Below are positions 35,532-44,770 of a DNA stretch of 64,000 nucleotides, in pieces. The notes beneath the pieces are model-generated. The model searched no databases and had not been told where the DNA came from. It worked only from the letters and a program-made list of their open reading frames with translations. How positions within the stretch are numbered: position 1 is the stretch's first letter; the number at the start of each line of letters is the position of its first letter. Location: NCBI GenBank assembly GCA_038320885.1, contig JBBQER010000002.1, forward strand, positions 1-64,000, read 5' to 3'. The translations under genes were made by a program, and so were the position numbers. The stretch comes from JBBQER01 sp038320885. GTDB taxonomy: Bacteria; Actinomycetota; Acidimicrobiia; IMCC26256; PALSA-610.

Positions 35532-37676
35532 CTACGCGTCCTGCATCGCAGCTCTGCGCGCGTCGTGCGGGAACGTCAGCGTGAAGCCGGAGGAGTCGAG
35601 GCAACGATCGCCGGCCTTCACGCCACACTCCGGGCAGGCGACCGCGTCGCGAATCGCGACCGCGTCTGCCATCGACGGCAGCGATGACGGTTCGTCGGCG
35701 GACATCACTGACGCCGCCGGCACGCTCGAGGCCGCGTCTTCGAGGAACGCGCACGCTTCGTCGAGGTCGACGCTGCGCCGCAACGGCGGGATCGCGGTGA
35801 GGAGCTGGTGGCGATAGTCCTTGAGCGCGAGACGCGAGTCGAGCACCGCAACGACGCCGCGGTCGTTGCGCGTGCGGATCAGCCGGCCGGCGCCCTGCGC
35901 GAGCACCAGCGCCGCGGCGGGCAAGTCGACGGTGCCGAACGCATTCAGGCCGAGCGCGGTCGCTCGATCGCGGCGCGCCGCGTGCAACGGCTCGCCCGGT
36001 GACGGGAACGGGATGCGGTCGATGACCACCAGCACGCACGAGACACCGGGTGCGTCGATCCCCTGCCAGAACGAACGGGTGCCGACGAGCACCGACGCTT
36101 CGTCCTCCACGAACGAGCGCGTGAGGCGGCCGACGTCGGCGTCACCCTGGGCCAAAATGTCGTGCGTCGTGCGTTCGCGCAGCAGGTCGGCGAACACGCG
36201 CACGTTGGCGTGCGAGGTGCAGAGCACGAGCGCGCGCCCGCCCGCGGCTTCCACCAAGCGGCACAAGCGGTCGCTTGCCTGCTCCACCCACGCGTCGCGA
36301 GCGCGGCCGGGATCGGGCAGGTCCTTGCCGACGTAGAGGAGTCCCTGTTCCTTCCAGTCGAATGACGACAGTGTCTGCAACGGCACGTAGCCGCGTCCCG
36401 TTTGCGAGTCGCGTTCGCCGTCGTCGTTCTTCTCGCCCCACGTGCCGGGTGACGCGGCCGGGTCGAAGCCCATCGCGAACGCGAAGCCGGGGAAGGGCGG
36501 CGCGCCACCGAGCGTCGCCGACACCGCGATCACCGGTTTCGTGTCGAGCAGGCGCGCACCGACCGCGCCGCCGACCGCCACCGGAGCGACGCGGAGGCGG
36601 TGCGAGCTGCGGACCTTCTCGATCCACACGACGTCTTCCTCGGCCGGCGCGCCCAGTCGTCGCAACACCTCGAGCCGCGCGACCGCGAGCTGTGACGCGC
36701 GCTTGCCTTGGTCGGTGTCGGGCCGACCGAGCTTGGCGTTGGCCGCGTTGAGGTGTTCCGCGGCCGAGTGCAGCGCGGTGCTCAGTTGTTCGTCATCGGC
36801 CACGTCGACGCGACCCTCACGCCTTTCGACGACGTTGCCGAGATGCTTGGCCGCGTTCGACAGCGCGTCGACGAGCTTCGGGCCGACACCGGCGCGGGCG
36901 AGCATCCCCGACAGACGGACGAGGATGTCGGGCGAGAGATCGGCGCCGAACGCGCTGGTCGCGTTGTCGGCGAAGGCGTGGGCCTCGTCGAGGATCACGA
37001 GATCGTGCTCGGGGAGCACATTGCCGTGCGACGAGAGGTGCGCGCAGTAGAGAGCGTGATTGACGACGAGGATGTCGACGCCCTGGGCGCGCTCCCGCGC
37101 CTTCTCGGCAAAGCAGCCGTCGCCGTCGCCGCAGTTACTCCGGCCCGGGCATTCCATTGCGGTGCAGCTCACCGCCGCCCACGAGGAATCGGCAATCGCA
37201 TCCTCGACCTCGGCACGGTCGCCGGTTTCGGAAGTCTTGGCGAACGCCTCGAGCCGCCCGAGCTGCGTCGAGAACGCCGCGATCACGGGCTGATCGAATA
37301 AAGCATCGGGCTTCGCGGCCGCTCGCAGCTTTGCCCAACAGAGGTAGTTCGACCGCCCCTTCAGCAGCGCGAACGTGAACGGCACCGATCCGTGCCGCCG
37401 CAGAGCCGGCAGGTCCTTGCCCACCAGCTGCTGCTGCAGCGCGATCGTCGACGTCGCGACCACGACTTTCAACCCAGAGGCAACCGCCGGCGCGAGGTAA
37501 GCGAGGCTCTTCCCGGAACCAGTCGGCGCCTCCGCCACAAGGTGGTGCCCCACGTCCAGCGCTTCGACGACGGCGGTCGCGAGCTCACGCTGCCCGTCAC
37601 GTTCCTCCCCCTCGAGACCCGCGACGGCAGCGTCGAGCAACTCCAACGCATCCGTCGCGCTGCTCGACGTTTTCAT
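35532..37676 (-). CDS. DinG-family ATP-dependent helicase with C-terminal zinc finger
   Basis: A 714-residue XPD/DinG helicase. Motif I is APTGSGKSLAY, motif II LDEAHAFADN, and GTRSFWQGIDAPG and LAQGAGRLIRTRNDRG are the C-terminal motor motifs. CTAMECPGRSNCGDGDGC supplies four cysteines for the Fe-S cluster. After the motor comes CPECGVKAGDRCLDSSGF...FPHDARR, a CPxCG-type knuckle like those on phage and actinobacterial DNA-binding proteins. It unwinds R-loops or forked DNA. ATG 37676 overlaps the stop of the upstream MFS gene. Confidence 0.9.
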   Translation of the reverse strand: MKTSSSATDALELLDAAVAGLEGEERDGQRELATAVVEALDVGHHLVAEAPTGSGKSLAYLAPAVASGLKVVVATSTIALQQQLVGKDLPALRRHGSVPFTFALLKGRSNYLCWAKLRAAAKPDALFDQPVIAAFSTQLGRLEAFAKTSETGDRAEVEDAIADSSWAAVSCTAMECPGRSNCGDGDGCFAEKARERAQGVDILVVNHALYCAHLSSHGNVLPEHDLVILDEAHAFADNATSAFGADLSPDILVRLSGMLARAGVGPKLVDALSNAAKHLGNVVERREGRVDVADDEQLSTALHSAAEHLNAANAKLGRPDTDQGKRASQLAVARLEVLRRLGAPAEEDVVWIEKVRSSHRLRVAPVAVGGAVGARLLDTKPVIAVSATLGGAPPFPGFAFAMGFDPAASPGTWGEKNDDGERDSQTGRGYVPLQTLSSFDWKEQGLLYVGKDLPDPGRARDAWVEQASDRLCRLVEAAGGRALVLCTSHANVRVFADLLRERTTHDILAQGDADVGRLTRSFVEDEASVLVGTRSFWQGIDAPGVSCVLVVIDRIPFPSPGEPLHAARRDRATALGLNAFGTVDLPAAALVLAQGAGRLIRTRNDRGVVAVLDSRLALKDYRHQLLTAIPPLRRSVDLDEACAFLEDAASSVPAASVMSADEPSSLPSMADAVAIRDAVACPECGVKAGDRCLDSSGFTLTFPHDARRAAMQDA

Positions 37677-38821
37677 CTGACCGCCGCGTCGCGCGCGCTC
37701 GTTCGCACGTGAGCGGGGGTGATCGCGACGAACAGCGCGATGCAAGCCAGGATCATCAAACCGGTTGGGCGTCCGAAGGCGTCGGACATCGTGCCAACCA
37801 GAGGTGGGCCGGCGACCATGCCGAGGTAGCCGGCGGCGGTTACACCTCCGATTGCCAGCGCGGGGTGTCGTGCCTCGTTGCTCACGTCGGCCATGAGCAA
37901 CGGCCAGACGACGGAGATGCCGAGGCTGGCTGCGGCCAAACCCGCGGCGGCGATGAACGGCACGGCGCTTACCACCTCCGTCGCGATGCCGACCGCGGTG
38001 ATCCCGGCGCCTAACGCGACCGTTCGGCGAGTACCCAGCCGCCTTACTGCCCCACCGCTTCCTAGACGCGTCGCCGTCGCGAGACCGTTGCCCACCACGA
38101 AGGCGCCGACCCCCGCGATCACGCCGACACCGGTGTGGGCGCGCAAGTAGAGCACGCCCCACGTCAAAATGCCGCCCTCGACCATCGCCGAAGCTGCGAA
38201 GACCAACGCCAACACCGTCAGGCCCTCATGGCGCAGACCGATCAGCGCCCGGATCATCGACGGGTGCTCACCGCGCGCCGGTTCGGGGATGCGAGCGCGA
38301 TACGTCACCAACGCGTCGACGATCGCCACCACGGCAAGCCCTGCCCACACCACCCGCCACGACGCGCCCAATCGCAGCACGATCCCCGTTACGATCGCCC
38401 CGAGCACGCACGCCCCGTTCCACAGCGCGTGGAAGCGCACGAGCTGCGCGGGCTCGTGTGCGAGCGCGTCGGCGGCCGTCACGTTGATCACCACGTCGAT
38501 AAGCCCGCCCGCCGCGATTGTGATCGTGAACGCGGGCGCGAACAGCCCCAGGTGCGGGGCAAACGCCTGCACCGCGATCATCGAACCCCAGACGATGAGG
38601 GTCCGCGCGAACGTCACTCCCGCGCCCCAGCGATCGATGATGATCCCGCCGACCGCGGCGATGCAGGTCCCGGCGAAGATGCCGGTCCCCTGTAAGAGCC
38701 CGAGCCCGGCGTCGGAGAGGTCGAACGACCGCTCGATGTCGATCGCGGCCACGGCGAACGCGCCCGCGAAGAACCCGAACACGACGAAGCCGGAGGCAAC
38801 GGGTCGCAACGAGGGCCGCAC
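37673..38821 (-). CDS. MFS transporter, 12-helix
   Basis: A 382-residue major facilitator with about twelve hydrophobic segments. GGIIIDRWGAGVTFARTLIVWG is the loop 2-3 motif and GTMSDAFGRPTG the corresponding C-half loop. It resembles FucP/YbjJ-like transporters of unknown substrate. GTG 38821 starts it, and its stop overlaps the DinG start. The pairing looks positional rather than functional. Confidence 0.84.
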   Translation of the reverse strand: MRPSLRPVASGFVVFGFFAGAFAVAAIDIERSFDLSDAGLGLLQGTGIFAGTCIAAVGGIIIDRWGAGVTFARTLIVWGSMIAVQAFAPHLGLFAPAFTITIAAGGLIDVVINVTAADALAHEPAQLVRFHALWNGACVLGAIVTGIVLRLGASWRVVWAGLAVVAIVDALVTYRARIPEPARGEHPSMIRALIGLRHEGLTVLALVFAASAMVEGGILTWGVLYLRAHTGVGVIAGVGAFVVGNGLATATRLGSGGAVRRLGTRRTVALGAGITAVGIATEVVSAVPFIAAAGLAAASLGISVVWPLLMADVSNEARHPALAIGGVTAAGYLGMVAGPPLVGTMSDAFGRPTGLMILACIALFVAITPAHVRTSARDAAVR

Positions 38822-38860
38822 GCCTCAGTCTCGCGCAGGCCCGCGGCCTAGCCTCCCGCC

Positions 38861-39292
38861 ATGGAACTGAGCATGGACCCCGAGCAGCGACTCGCCTTCG
38901 TCAGGGACACGCCGCGCATCGGCGTCCTCAGCATCGAGGCACCGAATCGGGGGCCGGTCTCCAACCCCGTCTGGTACACGGTCGAAGCCGACAACACGAT
39001 CACGTTCTCGGTGGGCGAAGCGTCGAAGAAGACCGAGCTGCTCCGCGCCGCGGGCCGCGCCACCATGTGCGTGCAGTCGGAGGTCGCGCCCTACTCGTAC
39101 GTGACCATGGAAGGGCCCGTCACCGAAGTCGGCGTCTCAACCGACGAAGCGCGCCGCGAACGCGCTCACCGCTACCTCGGCGAGGAGTTCGGCGAGCTCT
39201 ACTTCGAGTCGACGCGCGGCGAAGCCGACCTCACGTTCGCGCTGCTGCCGCAACGCTGGGCGTCCATCGACTACGCGAAGCTCTTCGGCTGA
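38861..39292 (+). CDS. Pyridoxamine 5'-phosphate oxidase-like (split-barrel flavin/F420) protein
   Basis: A 143-residue split barrel: AFVRDTPRIGVLSIEAPNRGPVSNPVWYTVE is the first strand set, then SKKTELLRAAGRATMCVQSE and the YVTMEGPVTEV strand. Actinobacterial homologues of this length bind F420 or FMN. Its 3' end overlaps the convergent small membrane protein gene by 22 bp. Confidence 0.84.
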   Translation: MELSMDPEQRLAFVRDTPRIGVLSIEAPNRGPVSNPVWYTVEADNTITFSVGEASKKTELLRAAGRATMCVQSEVAPYSYVTMEGPVTEVGVSTDEARRERAHRYLGEEFGELYFESTRGEADLTFALLPQRWASIDYAKLFG

Positions 39293-39513
39293 CGAACGCG
39301 TGCCGGCTCGAGCTCGCGCCGGATCACGAGCCAGTAGTAGGTGCCGCCGACGACGCCGGTGATGACGATCAGCACGACGTCGCTGACCTTGTTGCGTCCG
39401 GCCAACTTGTAGGCCGCCTCCGACCAGCGGCTCGCGCTGACGATCGCGGAAACGTACGTGACGAGGGAGATCGCCACGACCAGCAGGAGCAGAACGACTG
39501 CCACCACGGGCAA
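39271..39513 (-). CDS. Small two-helix membrane protein
   Basis: An 80-residue protein with membrane segments at about 2-24 (VVAVVLLLLVVAISLVTYVSA) and 43-62 (VSDVVLIVITGVVGGTYYWL), separated by a basic amphipathic helix. The layout recalls PLD-nuclease N-terminal type small membrane proteins. It lies between the convergent PNPOx-like gene and pilB. The overlap with its neighbour lowers certainty slightly. Confidence 0.62.
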   Translation of the reverse strand: MPVVAVVLLLLVVAISLVTYVSAIVSASRWSEAAYKLAGRNKVSDVVLIVITGVVGGTYYWLVIRRELEPARVRQPKSFA

Positions 39514-39549
39514 GACGGTAGTCGCCCCCGCCCGATTTGTCGCCGGTTC

Positions 39550-41508
39550 TTACGCGATCACGCGCAGCATCTCCTCGGCGCTGAGCATGCCCCGGGCGAT
39601 CCGCTGGAGCGCGGCGGCGCGCAACGTCAGCATGCCTTCTTCGACTGCGAAGCGCTCGATGTCGACGCTCGCCGCCCGCTCGACGATCATCCGGCTGATG
39701 CCTTCGGTCACCGGCATGATCTCGAGGAGCGCGACCCGGCCGCGGTACCCGCTGGCCCGGCACGCCGGACAGCCGACCGCCACGCGAATCGTCGCGTTCT
39801 CGAGCATCGCGTCGTCGGCGCCCATCCGGCGCAACAGCTCGTAGTCGGGATGCTCGTCGAGCACCGCGCACTTCTCGCACAACCGGCGAGCCAAGCGTTG
39901 CCCGGCGACCATCGTGAGCGCCGACGCGACCAGGTACGGCTCGACACCCATGTCGACGAGCCGCATCGGCGTCGCCGCGGCACTGTTCGTGTGCACGGTC
40001 GACAGCACGAGGTGACCGGTGATCGACGCATCGGCGGCGATGCGCGCTGTCTCCGCGTCACGCACCTCACCGATGAGCACCACGTCGGGGTCGGCGCGCA
40101 GGATCGAACGCAGCGCGTTCGGGAACATCACGCCGGCACGCGGGTTGATCTGGATCTGCTTCACACCGTCGAGGCGGTATTCAACGGGGTCCTCGACGGA
40201 GACGATGCTCTTGGTGCGCGTGTTGATCTGCGACATCACCGCGTAGACCGTCGACGTCTTGCCGGAACCGGTCGGGCCGGTGATGAACACCGCACCTTGC
40301 GGCGCGTGGAACGCAGGAATGAAGCGCGCCTCTTCCTCGGGACTGAGTCCGAGGCTCGACACGTCGAGCGCGTCGCGCACGGGGTCGAGCAGACGCAACA
40401 CCACCGACTCTCCGGCCGCGGTCGGCACGGTCACGACGCGCACGTCGACCGGCCGCCCCTGGATCTTCACCGAGAATCGGCCGTCTTGCGCCATTCGGGT
40501 CTGCGCGATGTCGAGATCGCCGAGGATCTTCAACCGGCTGACGAGCGGGCGCAACACGGCGAGCGGGACTTCGGAGATGTCGTGCAACACGCCGTCGATA
40601 CGGAACCGGATCGCGACGATCTTGGAGTTCGGCTCCACGTGCAAGTCGGATGCGTGATCGGCGACCGCCTGCTCCATCAACGCGTTGACGAGCCGGATGA
40701 CCGGCCCGTCGCTCTCGGTGACGGCGTCGACCGGACCGATGTCCTGCAAGCTCTCGTAGTCGTCGACGGCATCGTCGACGGTCATCTCGACGGTCGAGCC
40801 CTGGTAGACGCGCTCGATCGCAGCCGCGAGATCTTCTTCGTCGGCCATGGCGGCGATGATCGGCAGGTGAATCACCATGCGCAGATCGTCGAGCGCGAAG
40901 AGGTCGTTGGGATTCGCCATCGCGACGACGACCTGGTCTTCCCAGTGCGTGATCGGCAGGGCGCGGTATCGCCGCGCCAAATCTTCGGGAAGGATCGACG
41001 CGAGCATCGGGTCGGGCGGTCGGGCCCGGAGATCGACGAACGGGACGCCGAGATGGTCGGCGAGCACGCGCGTGAGCTCGAAGCGGGAGACCGCGCCGAT
41101 CTCGACCAGCGAGTCGCCCACGCGGCGTCCGGTCGTGCGTTGGAGCTCGAGCGCTTCGTCGAGCTGCGCGGTCGTGATCAGACCGCGGTCGACCATCGCC
41201 TGGCCGACGCGACCGAACTTGCCCCCGCGGTCGACGGGTTGCGTCCACGGCGCGTCGTCGGCGTACGCGAGCTCGGATGCCGCGACGCCGTAACGAACGT
41301 CGGGGTTCGTCGCCGACGTCTGGTCCGGGGCGTCTTCGATCGGGTCGGCAGCCTCGGGAGACTCCTCCGGCAACGACCCGACCGCCATGACGGCCGCGGC
41401 GACTTCGGTCGCGATGGCCTCCGGCTCGGGCGACCACGGTTCGACGCGCTCGTCGTTCTCGACGCCGCGCAGGTGCGCGCGACCCTCTCGAGTGTTCGCC
41501 TTGGCCAC
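39550..41508 (-). CDS. pilB: PilB/GspE-type assembly ATPase
   Basis: A 652-residue type IV pilus/type II secretion ATPase. The N-terminal GRVGQAMVDRGLITTAQLDEALELQ is an MshEN-type domain, the kind known in other members to bind c-di-GMP. The motor has GPTGSGKTSTVYAVM (Walker A), VEDPVEYRLDGVKQIQINPRAG (Asp box), ADPDVVLIGEVRDAETA (Walker B) and a His box TGHLVLSTVHTN. Two CxxC pairs (CEKC, CPAC) form the zinc site. GTG 41508 follows GGGAGG. No pilC, pilT or pilin gene is in the window. Confidence 0.9.
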   Translation of the reverse strand: MAKANTREGRAHLRGVENDERVEPWSPEPEAIATEVAAAVMAVGSLPEESPEAADPIEDAPDQTSATNPDVRYGVAASELAYADDAPWTQPVDRGGKFGRVGQAMVDRGLITTAQLDEALELQRTTGRRVGDSLVEIGAVSRFELTRVLADHLGVPFVDLRARPPDPMLASILPEDLARRYRALPITHWEDQVVVAMANPNDLFALDDLRMVIHLPIIAAMADEEDLAAAIERVYQGSTVEMTVDDAVDDYESLQDIGPVDAVTESDGPVIRLVNALMEQAVADHASDLHVEPNSKIVAIRFRIDGVLHDISEVPLAVLRPLVSRLKILGDLDIAQTRMAQDGRFSVKIQGRPVDVRVVTVPTAAGESVVLRLLDPVRDALDVSSLGLSPEEEARFIPAFHAPQGAVFITGPTGSGKTSTVYAVMSQINTRTKSIVSVEDPVEYRLDGVKQIQINPRAGVMFPNALRSILRADPDVVLIGEVRDAETARIAADASITGHLVLSTVHTNSAAATPMRLVDMGVEPYLVASALTMVAGQRLARRLCEKCAVLDEHPDYELLRRMGADDAMLENATIRVAVGCPACRASGYRGRVALLEIMPVTEGISRMIVERAASVDIERFAVEEGMLTLRAAALQRIARGMLSAEEMLRVIA

Positions 41509-41750
41509 AGTCCTACCTCCCTTGGCCCTCCGGGGCCGGGCGATGGTCAGACTGCGAGGACGCGCTCGTCGAGTGACATCGCTAGCTGCGCCGGCCGATC
41601 CGATCCGCGAGGACCGGCGCGCCGGCAGACGAGGGCTGAGCTCACGCCCTCACCATCTCTTCGACGCGCCCGGGGCCCGACCGGATGGGCAAAGCTGCTC
41701 ATCGGACAGAACCGGCCCCGGCCCGGGTTCTCACCCGTTTCGCCGGACAA

Positions 41751-42050
41751 TCAGCGGTAGCCGCCGACGACGGTTGCCCCCATCGCGAGCGGAGGAACGT
41801 CGCAGCGGTCGGCGATCTCCGCCACGAAGGCCCGGAAGGCCGGCACGTCTTGCAACGAGTCGGGCTTCTCGACGTCGTCGTGCTCGATCACCACGTGCAC
41901 GAAGCTCACACCGTCCTCGAGCCGGAAGACCTTGTAGGTGAAGCCATCGGGCTGACGCGCCTCCAGGTCGGCGAACACGGCTTCGATGAGCTTCTGGTTC
42001 TCGTCGGCCCGGTCGGCCTTGGCCTGGTAGCGCACGACTGTCGCACTCAT
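41751..42050 (-). CDS. ABM-like dimeric alpha/beta-barrel protein
   Basis: A 99-residue protein: SATVVRYQAKADRADENQKLIEAVFADLEARQP and then FTYKVFRLEDGVSFVHVVIEHDDV, which is the strand-helix order of antibiotic biosynthesis monooxygenase-like domains. A catalytic role cannot be shown. It lies 102 bp downstream of the P450 and probably belongs to the ferredoxin-P450 transcript. Confidence 0.7.
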   Translation of the reverse strand: MSATVVRYQAKADRADENQKLIEAVFADLEARQPDGFTYKVFRLEDGVSFVHVVIEHDDVEKPDSLQDVPAFRAFVAEIADRCDVPPLAMGATVVGGYR

Positions 42051-42152
42051 TTCCTGCTCCGATTCCGCGACCCGACGGCTCGCTCCAGGAGGTCAGACCG
42101 CGCCTGCCGCCGGGACCCTGGTCGAGCGCCTGGCGGGCTGACCGCGCAGCGC

Positions 42153-43367
42153 CTAGCCGGGAATCCGTACTGGGATCGTGCGGGGGCCGCGGACTTGGCC
42201 GGCCGACCAGGTGACGGCGTTGGGATCGGCGAGCTCGAAGTCCGGGTAACGCTTCATCCATTCCTCGAGCGCGACCTTCAGCTCCATACGCGCCAGGTTC
42301 GACCCGAGGCAACGGTGGATACCGAGACCGAACGCGCTGTGCCGGTTCTCGACGCGGTCGAGGTGCACCTCGCCGGCGTCGGGGAACATTTCGGGATCGC
42401 GATTGGCGGCCGGGAACGGGAGCAGGAGCCAGTCGCCTTCCTTCATCGGGCAACCGTTGAAGTCGAAGTCCTTGGCCACGAGGCGCGCCATCGTGACCGG
42501 CGCGTACGCGCGCAGGAACTCCTCGACCGCGGTGTCCATGAGCGCGGGCTCGGCCGCGAGCCGCTTGCGGTCGGCCGGGTTCTGCGCCAGGTGCCAGAGC
42601 GACGCGCCGATCGCCGACCACGTCGTGTCGATGCCCGCGACCATGAGCAACACCATCGTGCCGCGCACGTGATCGGGGTGGAGCTTGTTGCCATCGAGCT
42701 CGGCGTCGAGCAGGAACGACGTGAGATCGTCACGCGGGTTGGCGATGTGCTCTTCGATGCGCGCGTCGAGGTATTCGTCGAGCTCGCCCTCGTCTTCCAG
42801 CGCCTGGCGCTCCTCGGCCGTCATGTCAACGTCTTCGAGAATGATCTTGATCACCTTGCGGAAGAAGTCGGCGTCTTCCCGGGGGAAGCCGAGCATCCGC
42901 ACGATGACACCGACGGGAATGTGCTGCGCGTAGTCGACCGCGGCGTCGAGCACGTCCTTCCCCTCGAGCCCGTCGAGCAGCTCGTTGCACAGCTCACGCG
43001 TGAACGGCTCGAGCGCGGCGATGGGCTTGGGCGCGAACGCGGGCAACAGAATCCGGCGGGCCGGCGCGTGGAACGGCGGGTCAGATGTGATCGGCGGCGC
43101 GACACCGATGGGCGCGGGCAGGTCGTTCTCGCCGGGCCGCCCTTCGTGCATCACGACATCGCGCGACGTGAAGTTCTCGGTGTCGTACGCGACCTCGGCG
43201 ACACCTTCGTGCGTGACCGGCAACCATGCGCCGCCGTAGCGATCGGTGTGCGCGACCGGGCACGTCTGCCGCAGCTCCTCCCAGATCGGGTACGGATCGG
43301 CGACCCACTGCGGGTCGGTGTGGTCGAAGTCGGTGGCGAAGTCGGTTACGGGCGGGTGATTTTTCAT
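42153..43367 (-). CDS. Cytochrome P450
   Basis: A 404-residue P450 with all signatures: I-helix MVAGIDTTWSAIG, K-helix EEFLR, and heme loop FGLGIHRCLGSNLARMEL. ITSDPPFHAPARRILLPAFAP is the C-helix WxxxR-equivalent region. It resembles actinobacterial CYP of the fatty-acid/terpene/steroid-hydroxylating groups. Its ATG lies 4 bp after the ferredoxin stop, so the redox partner is encoded first. Confidence 0.93.
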   Translation of the reverse strand: MKNHPPVTDFATDFDHTDPQWVADPYPIWEELRQTCPVAHTDRYGGAWLPVTHEGVAEVAYDTENFTSRDVVMHEGRPGENDLPAPIGVAPPITSDPPFHAPARRILLPAFAPKPIAALEPFTRELCNELLDGLEGKDVLDAAVDYAQHIPVGVIVRMLGFPREDADFFRKVIKIILEDVDMTAEERQALEDEGELDEYLDARIEEHIANPRDDLTSFLLDAELDGNKLHPDHVRGTMVLLMVAGIDTTWSAIGASLWHLAQNPADRKRLAAEPALMDTAVEEFLRAYAPVTMARLVAKDFDFNGCPMKEGDWLLLPFPAANRDPEMFPDAGEVHLDRVENRHSAFGLGIHRCLGSNLARMELKVALEEWMKRYPDFELADPNAVTWSAGQVRGPRTIPVRIPG

Positions 43368-43371
43368 CGAC

Positions 43372-43566
43372 TCACTCCGAGATCTCGATCGCGTACTCAG
43401 GGCAGTTGGCCACGGCCATGCGAGCTTTCTCTTCGAGCTCGGCGGGAACGACACCGTCGTTGAGCTCGTGCGCGTTGCCGAGCTCGTCGACGTCGAACAG
43501 GTCCGGCGCTATCGCGTAACAGCGATTGTGCCCCTGACACTTCTCTGCCACCACGTGTACGCGCAT
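43372..43566 (-). CDS. P450-associated single-cluster ferredoxin, CxxHxxC type
   Basis: A 64-residue ferredoxin beginning MRVHVVAEKCQGHNRC. The first ligand motif is C-Q-G-H-N-R-C, so the second cysteine of a 3Fe-4S/4Fe-4S motif is replaced by histidine; the last ligand is in NCPEYAI. This CxxHxxC variant is known from actinobacterial P450 redox partners and shifts cluster type and potential. It is coupled to the P450 gene downstream. Confidence 0.9.
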   Translation of the reverse strand: MRVHVVAEKCQGHNRCYAIAPDLFDVDELGNAHELNDGVVPAELEEKARMAVANCPEYAIEISE

Positions 43567-43672
43567 CAACAGGCACGCTAGACCACCGTGCCGCCACGCC
43601 CGCCGCGAAAGTAGGGTGACAACGGTCACACCGAGCCGATCCCACAGAAGTGGCCGGACAGATGGAGGGTCC

Positions 43673-44095
43673 ATGTCGGAGAATCTGCGCCTGCTCGGGA
43701 AGTACAGCGAAGCGATGGCCGGGGGAAACGAAGAAGCCGTCTACGAATTCTTCGGCCCGGAGTTCTCGAGTCACGTGACCGACCGGATCAATCCCGCCGT
43801 GAGCGGCACCGACATCCGCGGCTCGGAGGTGAAGTGATGGAACGACGCGCGCACTGCGTTCCCCGACATGACCTTCACCGTGGACCTGCTCATCGAGCAG
43901 GACGATCTCATCGTCTCGAACTGGACCGTGAAGGGGACCCACACCGGCGCCGCGTTCAACGGCGTGGAACCGTCGGGCCGGCCGGTCAACATCAACGGCA
44001 CCGCGATCCTCCGGATGCGCGACGGCAAGATCGTCGAGCACTGGGGTGGACCGCACTGCCAAGATGGCTACGGTCTCACCCACTCGCCGACCTGA
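43673..44095 (+). pseudogene. Ester cyclase (SnoaL-like), interrupted by in-frame TGA
   Basis: One frame from ATG 43673 to TGA 44093 reads MSENLRLLGKYSEAMAGGNE ... DIRGSEVK, stop, WNDARTAFPDMTFTVDLL ... IVEHWGGPHCQDGYGL. Both halves match the ester cyclase family and are continuous, so the single TGA at 43835-43837 (codon 55) is a nonsense change, most simply from TGG: the family usually has aromatic residues here. ATG 43868 could restart but would lack the N-terminal helix. It may be a recent pseudogene, a sequencing error or a readthrough gene. Confidence 0.8.
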
Positions 44096-44104
44096 CCGTT
44101 CCGG

Positions 44105-44770
44105 TTACGCGGTCTTCGCTCGGGCGCGCACCTCGTACGCGCAATGCGGCGCACCGGCGACCATGTGCTGCACGCGCTCGACCTCGGCTTCCGGCAACAC
44201 GGAGCGGATGAACTCGATCTCGCTGGAGCACGCCTGGCCGTAGCGCTGTGCGACCGCCCAGATCGCGCAGTTGTGCTCGACGATCCGGAACTGACGCGGG
44301 CCGAGCACCTCGCAGGTCGCGAGGTACCCGTCGCCGTCGAGGATGCGAGTCAGCTCCTCGACCTTGGCCTTCAGCGTCCGGCACTTCGCGAGCCGGGTGG
44401 TCGCGTTGCGGATGCGCTCGTCGCGCCGGCGTTCGAACAGCGTGTCGATGAGGCCCGCATCGGCCTCCGACGCGTAGCCGAGCAACTCGTTGGTGAGCTC
44501 GCCGTAGGCCTTGGGAAACAACGCGTCGGCCTTCTCGGTAACCGTGTACGCGAGCTGGGCCCGCCCGCGTTGACCGGAGGGCCGCGGGAGCTCACCTGCG
44601 TGGGCGAAGCCCTCATCCACCAACGCGCTCAGATGCTGGCGCGCGCCGCTCACGGTCATGTCGAGCTGCCGCGCGATGTCATTGGCCGATGCCTGACCGC
44701 GGCGGCGCAACGCGTAGAGCACCGCGCGCCGCCCTTCGGGCATGGCCGGCGCGACGCGATCGTCGGTCAT
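44105..44770 (-). CDS. SufR-like winged-helix regulator with Cys cluster
   Basis: A 221-residue regulator. Residues 12-62 are a winged helix (GQASANDIARQLDMTVSGARQHLSAL). The C-terminal part has CEVLGPRQFRIVEHNCAIWAV, then C181 and C210 (GAPHCAYEV), giving C168-x12-C181-x28-C210, a ligand spacing like that of Fe-S-binding SufR-type repressors. Its ATG overlaps the QueA-like stop. It is the last gene of the SDR/QueA-like operon and a candidate to bind the palindrome at 46575. Confidence 0.8.
   Translation of the reverse strand: MTDDRVAPAMPEGRRAVLYALRRRGQASANDIARQLDMTVSGARQHLSALVDEGFAHAGELPRPSGQRGRAQLAYTVTEKADALFPKAYGELTNELLGYASEADAGLIDTLFERRRDERIRNATTRLAKCRTLKAKVEELTRILDGDGYLATCEVLGPRQFRIVEHNCAIWAVAQRYGQACSSEIEFIRSVLPEAEVERVQHMVAGAPHCAYEVRARAKTA

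Noticed and set aside
39067..41760. An 897-codon plus-strand open frame opposite pilB
   Set aside because: It is antisense to a complete, motif-rich ATPase gene. Its composition (R, H and D rich, no recognisable domain) is what high-GC antisense frames look like.
43835..43837. Selenocysteine or programmed frameshift at the ester cyclase TGA
   Set aside because: The frame does not change across the stop, the expected residue is tryptophan-like rather than cysteine, and no SECIS-like hairpin follows. A point mutation is simpler.
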